Below, one piece after another: positions 16,620-25,732 of a stretch of 53,560 nt of DNA. The stretch comes from an uncultured Planctomycetota bacterium (GTDB lineage: Bacteria; Planctomycetota; Planctomycetia; Pirellulales; Thermoguttaceae): contig ONGM01000005.1 in assembly GCA_900317365.1 (NCBI GenBank), positions 1 to 53,560 on the forward strand. Direction: 5' to 3'. The stretch's first letter is position 1. Every line of letters starts with the position of its first letter. The notes beneath the pieces are model-generated. The model did no database searches, was not told where the DNA came from, and was given only the letters and a program-made list of their open reading frames with translations. The translations under genes and the position numbers were made by a program.

Positions 16620-18287
16620 ATGTTACGAGACGTCAATTCAAGCGTGTGTTTTTACGGACGATTCGCCGGAACGACGCGCAAGGATCTTGAGCGCGAAGCG
16701 CGCGCGCGCGGCTGGAAGGTCGCGACGTCCCTTCGCGCGTCCGTCGACGCGATCGTTATCGGCGAAGACGAGCCGCTCGAAGTCGCGCGCGCTCGACTCG
16801 CGGAAGAGTTCGACGCCGCGTCGCGCGACGCCTTTGTTTCCGGCGCGCTCGAGATCGTTACGGAATCGGAATTTCTCGCGCGACTTCGCGGCGAATCGCA
16901 AGCGCGGGAGTCCATGCCGGACGCGACTCCCGCGACCGCCGCCGCGTTTGTCGGCGTGTCCGTCGCGACGATTCGACGATGGATCGCGCGCGGTTTTCTA
17001 CGCTACGAGCGCAAAGACGACCGATTGCCGACCCTTCCGGCGCGCGAAATCTTCGTCGCGCGACGCCTCGCGTTTTTGCGATCGACGAATCTCTCGGAAG
17101 ATTTCATCGCGAAACGCGTCGCGACCTTCGCGGCGCTCGCGGCCTCCGAAGCCGAATCGAAGCGCGAAGAAAAAGAAGTCGCCCGCGATCTTTTGGCGTT
17201 CGCGCGCGAGCCTGAGAACGTCGATCGCGTCAAGATCGACGCGCGGGATTTGACGACCGGCGAGTTCGACGTCGGCGCCGTGATCGCGCGAACGACCCTC
17301 ACCGTCGACGGAAAAGATCTCCTTTTCTTTCTCGATCCCGCGACGTCGGAGCCGCCGATCGACGCGCGCGGACAGCGGCGCTTTGAATTTGTCGTCGCTC
17401 CTCCGGACGGAATCTTTGACGCGCCGACGGAACCGACGCCGCTTTCGGAAGAGGAAGAGAGCCTGCTCGTCGCGGAACGTTTGCGGCAATGGAACGCCAA
17501 CGAGACCGCCGCGACCGGGCGACCGGCGTTTCTCGATCTTTTTCGCGCGGATTCGCCGCTCGACGCCGCGCGCCTCGACGACGCGGCGCTCGAACCTGCG
17601 GCGCTCGAACCTGCGTCGCTCGCGCATGAGTCGGGCGACCCCGCCGCGTTCGACGTTTCTCTCGATCGATCGGAGCCCGCCGTTTTAGAATTTCCTCATT
17701 CGGAGCCGGTCGGCGCGTCGTCTACGCGCTTTTACGACGCGACCGCCGCCGATTTAACGCGATTTCACGCCGTCGCGCGCGAAGAACGAGAGCGCGAGCG
17801 CGCCGCCGCGAGTCGCCGCGTCGTCGCGTTGTGCGAGCAGGCTTGGAATCTCGAGAAGGAAGGCTATTGGGAAGAGTCCGCGCGCGCTTATCGTTCCGCC
17901 GCGCTCGTCGGCGGCGCCGATCCCGAAGTCTCGTATCGACTCGGAAAAGCGCTCTTTTTGCTCGGGGACTATTGCGGCGCGCGCGAACGGTTCTTTACGG
18001 CGCTGGAACTCGACGGCGGTTTCGCGCGCGCGAAGGCGGAACTTGGCAAGACGTTCGTCGCGCTCGGGGCGCCGGAGGACGCTCGCGCCGCGTTTGCGAG
18101 CGCGCTCGTCGACGTTCCCGACGATCCGGAATTGCGGATCGAATACGGCAAGCTGCTTCTTACGCTCGGTGCGCGGGACGCTGCGGAGCGCGAGTTCAAG
18201 GCGGCGGAGAAGTTGATCGACGATCCTCGCCTGGTCGACGATTTGCGCCGACTTTTCTCAAGCCTCGCGGAGCGAACCGACGCGTAG
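16620..18287 (+). CDS. BRCT-like / MerR-type HTH / TPR protein
   Basis: 555 residues. Residues 5-95 resemble a BRCT domain (VCFYGRFAGTTRKDLEREARARGWKV, DAIVIGEDEP, LEIVTESEFLARL). Residues about 100-155 are a MerR-like helix-turn-helix (TAAAFVGVSVATIRRWIARG, LPTLPAREIFVARRLAFL). A disordered Ala/Pro/Glu region follows, with a 15-nt tandem repeat giving AALEPAALEP. Residues 400-550 hold TPR repeats (ALCEQAWNLEKEGYWEESARAYRSA, YRLGKALFLLGDYCGARERFFTA). A DNA-binding or DNA-end-sensing regulator with a protein-binding tail is a reasonable guess; no function is proven. No Shine-Dalgarno is visible before the ATG, whose leader is nearly all A/T. It ends 8 nt from convergent miaA. Confidence 0.72.
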   Translation: MLRDVNSSVCFYGRFAGTTRKDLEREARARGWKVATSLRASVDAIVIGEDEPLEVARARLAEEFDAASRDAFVSGALEIVTESEFLARLRGESQARESMPDATPATAAAFVGVSVATIRRWIARGFLRYERKDDRLPTLPAREIFVARRLAFLRSTNLSEDFIAKRVATFAALAASEAESKREEKEVARDLLAFAREPENVDRVKIDARDLTTGEFDVGAVIARTTLTVDGKDLLFFLDPATSEPPIDARGQRRFEFVVAPPDGIFDAPTEPTPLSEEEESLLVAERLRQWNANETAATGRPAFLDLFRADSPLDAARLDDAALEPAALEPASLAHESGDPAAFDVSLDRSEPAVLEFPHSEPVGASSTRFYDATAADLTRFHAVAREERERERAAASRRVVALCEQAWNLEKEGYWEESARAYRSAALVGGADPEVSYRLGKALFLLGDYCGARERFFTALELDGGFARAKAELGKTFVALGAPEDARAAFASALVDVPDDPELRIEYGKLLLTLGARDAAEREFKAAEKLIDDPRLVDDLRRLFSSLAERTDA

Positions 18288-18295
18288 CGCGCCGC

Positions 18296-19264
18296 TTAGC
18301 GCAACGCCGCGACGTTCGCGACGATTTCGTCCAGAATTTCGTCGCGCGTTCTTCCGTCGGCGGCGACTCGTTGCGCGCCGAATTTTTCCAACGATCGGAA
18401 CCACGTTTCCTGACGTTTGGCAAAATTGCGCGTGTATTGTTTGATCGTTTCGACGGCGTCGGCGAGTTCGACTTCGCCGCGAAGGAACGCGGCGAGTTCG
18501 CGATAGCCGACCGCCTGGGACGCGGTCGCGCCTAATTCCCGCGCGTCGACGAGGCGCTTGACCTCGTCGACGAAACCGTTCTTTATCATTTCGTCGACGC
18601 GTTGATTGACGCGTTCGTAGAGCGTTTCGCGTTCCCGCGTGAGAATGAAGGCGCGTCGCGCGTCGACGCGGGGAGGCGACTGAAATTCCCGTTGTCGGCG
18701 CGAAATCGGAACGCCGGTCAGCTTGAAGACTTCGAGCGCGCGCACGACGCGTTTGACGTCGTTCGGATGGAGTCTTTGCGCGGTTTCCGGGTCGACGACG
18801 CGCAGATCGTTCCAGAGGGCTTCGGGACCGTCGCGCTCGACTTTTTCGAGCAGCTCGTCGCGTAGCGCTTTGTCGGCGCCGGGTCCGCTGAAGACGCCGA
18901 AGAGAATCGCCTTGAGATAGAGGGGGGTGCCGCCGACGAAGAGCGCGACTTTTCCGCGCGATTCGATATCGTCGACGACTTCGGCGGAATCTCTGAGATA
19001 ATCCATGAGGGAGTATTCTTCGGTCGGATCGACGACGTCGATCATGCGGTGCGGAACGCGGCGTCGTTCTTCGAGAGTCGGCTTTGCGGTTCCGACGTCC
19101 ATTTTCCTATAGATCGCCATTGAGTCCATGGAGACGATTTCGGCGTTGAGTCTGATCGCCAAATCGATACCGAGCGCGGATTTTCCGCTCGCGGTCGCGC
19201 CGGTGAGAAAGATCGCGTTTGCAAAGGCTTCGCAGTAATCGCGCGCTTCTGGAGTCGACGACAT
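18296..19264 (-). CDS. miaA: tRNA dimethylallyltransferase MiaA
   Basis: 322 residues, normal length. P-loop FLTGATASGKSALGIDLA, then IVSMDSMAIYRKMDVGTAKPT, RVPHRMIDVVDP, ALFVGGTPLYLKAIL, LHPNDVKRVVRALEVF and QAVGYRELAAFL, KQYTRNFAKRQETWFR. It transfers a dimethylallyl group to A37 of tRNAs reading UNN codons. AAGGA precedes the ATG at 19264 by about 8-9 nt. Divergent from dciA-gyrB. Confidence 0.95.
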   Translation of the reverse strand: MSSTPEARDYCEAFANAIFLTGATASGKSALGIDLAIRLNAEIVSMDSMAIYRKMDVGTAKPTLEERRRVPHRMIDVVDPTEEYSLMDYLRDSAEVVDDIESRGKVALFVGGTPLYLKAILFGVFSGPGADKALRDELLEKVERDGPEALWNDLRVVDPETAQRLHPNDVKRVVRALEVFKLTGVPISRRQREFQSPPRVDARRAFILTRERETLYERVNQRVDEMIKNGFVDEVKRLVDARELGATASQAVGYRELAAFLRGEVELADAVETIKQYTRNFAKRQETWFRSLEKFGAQRVAADGRTRDEILDEIVANVAALR

Positions 19265-19334
19265 CGCATGGTTCCTTTCGGTGATTCAGAGTCGAGACGA
19301 TATTCGACGCGAAAAAGCGCGTTCGCGTCGCGTC

Positions 19335-19363
19335 TTGTCAAATTCAAATCGTTGTGGTATACT
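19335..19363 (+). promoter_or_regulatory. Strong sigma-70 promoter for dciA-gyrB
   Basis: TTGTCA (19335-19340), 17-nt spacer, TATACT (19358-19363). Predicted transcript start near 19370. Confidence 0.7.
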
Positions 19364-19390
19364 GTAGCCCTGTAACTATGGGCGTTCTGG

Positions 19391-19417
19391 CGTTGCGGCG
19401 CGAGCCGCGCGGCAACG
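19391..19417 (+). promoter_or_regulatory. Leader hairpin of the dciA-gyrB transcript
   Basis: CGTTGC / GCAACG outer stem with an inner GCGCG / CGCGC stem and a G-G mismatch, between the promoter and dciA. No T-run follows; a role in stability or translation of dciA, which lacks a Shine-Dalgarno, is possible. Confidence 0.4.
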
Positions 19418-19439
19418 TCGCGCAATTTGAATCAGTATA

Positions 19440-19904
19440 ATGAAGAAAAGCAGTCCGTCCACCGGCGGTCGCGGTCGAGCGCGCAAGAGTCAGTCGAAGT
19501 CGCAGACGGGTTCGAATCCGTTTGCGGCGAACTTTCTCTCGGAAGAGCGTCCGATACGCGCGACGAAATTTTCGAGCGTTTTGCCGTCGATCATAGCGAA
19601 GTACGGAGTCGGTCGCAAACTATCGATCGAACGATTCCAGACGGCGTGGTCGACGGCGCTGGAGCGCGTGTTCGGCGCGGTCGATCCCGACGCGTACGAC
19701 GCGGAGACGTTCACGTTCGACAAGCTGTCGCTTTTCAAGAAGTACGCGCGCGTCGCGTCGTATCGAAGCGGAACGTTGCGAATCGAAGTCGCGTCCGGTT
19801 TGCTGAGTCAAGAGTTGCAATTTAACGCACAAGAGTTGCTGCGCGAAATACGCGCGTTGCTACCCGACGAGACGTTGACCTCGATCAAGATCGTCGTTCG
19901 ATAG
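19440..19904 (+). CDS. dciA: DciA-like (DUF721) replicative helicase loader
   Basis: 154 residues. A basic Ser/Lys/Gly-rich N-terminal tail (about 35 residues) precedes the DUF721 fold: FSSVLPSIIAKYGVGRKLSIERFQTAWSTALE, LRIEVASGLLSQELQFNAQELLREIRALLP and SIKIVV. DciA is the ancestral loader of DnaB. Location directly before gyrB, 67 nt apart, is the common arrangement of this family and supports the call. No clear Shine-Dalgarno; the leader carries a hairpin. Confidence 0.85.
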   Translation: MKKSSPSTGGRGRARKSQSKSQTGSNPFAANFLSEERPIRATKFSSVLPSIIAKYGVGRKLSIERFQTAWSTALERVFGAVDPDAYDAETFTFDKLSLFKKYARVASYRSGTLRIEVASGLLSQELQFNAQELLREIRALLPDETLTSIKIVVR

Positions 19905-19962
19905 CGCGCGCCGCGCGTAAGTCTGCGCGTCTAAAACGCGTCCTTCTCGAACTTAGAAGTAA

Positions 19963-22542
<2,580 letters not shown>

Positions 22543-22595
22543 CGACGCCGTTTGTCGGGGTCGACGTCGCGACGGACTCGAAATGAAGAAGAACT

Positions 22596-23417
22596 ATGTC
22601 GTCTCATAAGAAATCGAATAAGGTTGCGGGACGCGTCGACGTCGGCGACGAGGCGTCCCTCGAAACGACTAAGAACAAGAGCGAACTTTCCGCCGCGTTT
22701 GTGAACGCGGGAATCGAAGCGCTTGCGGATTCGGAATTCGACGACGCGTTCGATTCCTTTCAGCAGGCGTTGAAGATCAACCCGAGTTCGGTCGACGCGT
22801 TGGTCGGTCTCGGCAAGGTGTGGCTGGAGTTCGGCGAGTACGAGAACGCGAAGCACGAGGCGGAGAAGGCGTTGCGTCTCAACGACAAGAGCGCTTCCGC
22901 GTACGAATTGCGCGGGCACGCGTTGCGACTGACCGATCGTTGCGGCGCCGCGACGCGCGACTACGACGTCGCGATCAAATTGAATCCGCGCAGTTTTCTC
23001 GCGTTTTACGGTCGCGCCGTGGCGAACGATATGCTCGGTAATTTCGACGCCGCGCTGAAGGATTTCGCGGCCTGCGTCGCGCTCGCTCCCGATTTTGTCT
23101 TTGCGTATTACGATCGCGGGGTCGCGCTCGCAAACGAGGGTCGCTACTCGGACGCGGTCGACGATTATTCTCGCGCGCTTGAACTCGATCCCGAATTTGA
23201 GCATTGCTACGTTGCGCGCGGCGAGGCGCTCTCGGAACTGAAGAACTACCGCGACGCGGTTCGCGATTTCGACGAGGCGATCGCGCTCGATCCCGACGAC
23301 GCGAGCGCGTATTATTATCGCGGGCTGGCGTTGCGACGACTCGGGGACGAGAAAGGGGCGCGGCGCGATTTTCGCGCGGCCGAAGAATTAGGCTTTGACG
23401 AAGAGCGCGACGCGTAG
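22596..23417 (+). CDS. TPR-repeat protein
   Basis: 273 residues, no signal peptide. After a basic, polar N-terminus come about six 34-residue TPR units from residue 30 to 265 (GIEALADSEFDDAFDSFQQALKINPSS, AYELRGHALRLTDRCGAATRDYD, AYYDRGVALANEGRYSDAVDDYSRALELD, AYYYRGLALRRLGDEKGARRDFRAAEEL). A cytosolic protein-protein adaptor; partner unknown. It follows gyrB by 53 nt and precedes the GH99-like gene by 21 nt, so it is probably in the same transcript. Confidence 0.8.
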   Translation: MSSHKKSNKVAGRVDVGDEASLETTKNKSELSAAFVNAGIEALADSEFDDAFDSFQQALKINPSSVDALVGLGKVWLEFGEYENAKHEAEKALRLNDKSASAYELRGHALRLTDRCGAATRDYDVAIKLNPRSFLAFYGRAVANDMLGNFDAALKDFAACVALAPDFVFAYYDRGVALANEGRYSDAVDDYSRALELDPEFEHCYVARGEALSELKNYRDAVRDFDEAIALDPDDASAYYYRGLALRRLGDEKGARRDFRAAEELGFDEERDA

Positions 23418-23438
23418 CGCTCGGAAGGAGACGACGAC

Positions 23439-25502
23439 ATGACCGCGCGGCTCAATTTCAACGTTATACGCGACGTTATACGCATTGCGACGCTTAGAGT
23501 CCTCGCCTTCGTCGTCTTTATCGGAATTTTGTCGGCGGGTTTGACGCGCGAGCTCGCCTATCAGACGCTCTCCGCCGAGCCTAGCGAATCTCCGAACGCG
23601 CTCTCTTGGAACGCGGTCGACGATTTCGGGCGCCTCGTTTCCGACCCGGCGGACGCCCGACCGTTGCGACCGGAGAAGAAAGTCGGGCTTTTTTACTTTC
23701 TGTGGTTTGAAGATTCTACGAGTATTCCGGTCGATAAAAATCGTCCGGCGGATTCCCCGGCGCCTTACAATATCACGGCGATTCAACGTCGCGATCCGAA
23801 TCCGACGCAAAAGGACGATCTTCTCGCCGACAACGGGCAAATGCACTACTGGGGCGAGCCGCTTTTCGGGTACTACGACGCGCGCGATCCCTACGTGATT
23901 CGTCGTCATATGCAACTTATTGCGGACGCAGGAGTCGACGTTCTTCTCTTCGACGTAACGAACGTCGCGACCTACCCCGACGTTTACCTTCCCCTTTGCG
24001 ACGTTCTTCTCGATCTTCGCGCGCAAGGATTCTCCGCGCCGCAAATTTCGTTCATTACGAATACGAACATACCGACGACGGTCAAGAATTTATGGCGCGA
24101 GTTCTATTCGCAGGAGCGTTACAAATCGCTCTTCTTCGAATGGAAAGGCAAGCCGCTTCTGGTGGCGAATCCGTCGGAGGTTCCGGAAGAGTATCGCGAT
24201 TTCTTTACGTTGCGCGCGGCGTACTGGCCGACGCGCGGTCCGCATAATTCGCACAACGAATGGCGTTGGGTCGACGCGTATCCGCAGCCGTACTCGTGGG
24301 ACGAATCCCCGGACAAGGCGGAGGAGATCGTCGTCTCCACCGCGCAGAACGTGTCGCGAGACCAAGGCGCGCACGACGTCTGGATGAGCGAGCGAATCGG
24401 GCGCGGGCGATCGTTCGTCTACGGCGCCGAGAAGCAACGCTTCGCGCCGGACGAAGGACTGAATTTCGCGCAGCAGTGGACGCGCGTCGACGATTTGGAT
24501 CCGGAGTTTGTGCTCGTTACCGGGTGGAACGAATGGATCGCCGGGCGGTGGAGGATCGATTGGGCCGGGAACCGTTGGACGTTCGTCGATCAGTTCAATC
24601 AGGAATACAGTCGCGACGTCGAGCCGGCGCGCGGACTTCATTTGGACGCGTACTATTTGCAGACGATCGCGGGAATCCGACGTTTTAAAGGGGCGGCGCG
24701 CGAGACGCGCAAGGCGCCGCGTTTGACCGTCGCCGAAGCGAACGATTTCGCCGCCTGGTCCAAGGTGGAACCGACGTTGCGCGACTATCGCGGGGACGCG
24801 TCGAAACGCGAGTTCGACGGTAAGGGCGGAACGCGTTACGTCAACGCGTCGGGACGCAACGACCTGACCGTCGCCAAAGTGGCGCGCGCCGACGATCGCG
24901 TCTATTTTTATCTTGAATCGGCTGCGCCGATCGAGGCGAGCGGTCTCGCCGGACTGCGTTTGGCGCTCGATTTGGACGACGACCTCTCGACAGGCTGGCG
25001 GGGCGCGGATCTTTTAATCGGGGACGTTTACCGTTCGGACGGGACGGTCGTCGCGCGGGAATACGATCCGAGCGCGGCGGAGGCGGCGAAGGCGGAGATT
25101 CGCGAGCTTGTGAAGAGCGCGGGACTCGACGAGACGGTTGAAGTCGAGCGTCTTGTCGAGGCGCAGACGCAGCCGTTTGCGACGTCGGAGCAGAACGCGG
25201 CGCTCGCGGCGTTGGACGCGCGCGAGGCGGAGAAGGCGGGCGCGCGCGCTAAGGTCGAGGCGCTCAAAGAGGTCGCGCGAACGTGGCGTTCGACTTCGGA
25301 ACGGGACGGCGCGCGCTGGCGACTTGAAGACGGCAAACTCCTGATTTCCGTTCCAACGACGTTCTTCGCCGACCCGACCGTTCCCGCCGTTTCCTTTAAA
25401 TGGCTCGACAATCTCCCGGCGACCCCGAGCGTCGCCGATTTCTACGATCAAGGCGACGTCGCTCCGGAAGGCGCTTTTTTCTACCGACTCCTCGCGGATT
25501 AA
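23439..25502 (+). CDS. Exported GH99/WbsX-like TIM-barrel protein with C-terminal carbohydrate-binding-like domain
   Basis: 687 residues with an N-terminal hydrophobic signal/anchor (TLRVLAFVVFIGILSAGLT). Residues 75-430 resemble GH99/WbsX-type barrels: VGLFYFLWFED, RRHMQLIADAGVDVLLFDVTN, PLLVANPSEVPEEY, and the hallmark VTGWNEWIAGRW. Residues about 455-530 look like a CBM9/DOMON-type sandwich (VAKVARADDRVYFYLESAAP, LALDLDDDLSTGWRGADLLIG), followed by an Ala/Glu-rich helix insertion and the strand-rich end. Likely acts on extracellular or periplasmic glycans; alpha-mannan cleavage is known for GH99, but specificity here is unproven. GGAAGGAG lies just upstream of the ATG. Confidence 0.65.
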   Translation: MTARLNFNVIRDVIRIATLRVLAFVVFIGILSAGLTRELAYQTLSAEPSESPNALSWNAVDDFGRLVSDPADARPLRPEKKVGLFYFLWFEDSTSIPVDKNRPADSPAPYNITAIQRRDPNPTQKDDLLADNGQMHYWGEPLFGYYDARDPYVIRRHMQLIADAGVDVLLFDVTNVATYPDVYLPLCDVLLDLRAQGFSAPQISFITNTNIPTTVKNLWREFYSQERYKSLFFEWKGKPLLVANPSEVPEEYRDFFTLRAAYWPTRGPHNSHNEWRWVDAYPQPYSWDESPDKAEEIVVSTAQNVSRDQGAHDVWMSERIGRGRSFVYGAEKQRFAPDEGLNFAQQWTRVDDLDPEFVLVTGWNEWIAGRWRIDWAGNRWTFVDQFNQEYSRDVEPARGLHLDAYYLQTIAGIRRFKGAARETRKAPRLTVAEANDFAAWSKVEPTLRDYRGDASKREFDGKGGTRYVNASGRNDLTVAKVARADDRVYFYLESAAPIEASGLAGLRLALDLDDDLSTGWRGADLLIGDVYRSDGTVVAREYDPSAAEAAKAEIRELVKSAGLDETVEVERLVEAQTQPFATSEQNAALAALDAREAEKAGARAKVEALKEVARTWRSTSERDGARWRLEDGKLLISVPTTFFADPTVPAVSFKWLDNLPATPSVADFYDQGDVAPEGAFFYRLLAD

Positions 25503-25626
25503 CGTTCGCGCGACCTTCGCGCCGACGTTCGCGTCGACGACACGGTTCTCGAAGGCGCGCAAATTCGTCGCGCCGCTCGAAGGCTCGCGAAGGGCGGGCG
25601 CCGCCAGGATCGGCGGCAAAGTGGTC

Positions 25627-25655
25627 TTGTTTGATTCTTTCTTTTTTCGTATAGT
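25627..25655 (+). promoter_or_regulatory. Putative promoter for the thioredoxin-like/degenerate-protease gene
   Basis: TTGTTT (25627-25632), 17-nt spacer, TATAGT (25650-25655), about 78 nt before the ATG at 25733. Confidence 0.5.
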
Positions 25656-25732
25656 CGCAAAGGCGCGCGCGGGCACGGACGTCGGGTGGCGCGCGATTCG
25701 TTTTTTGGTTTGTAAGAAGGAGCGCAAACACG

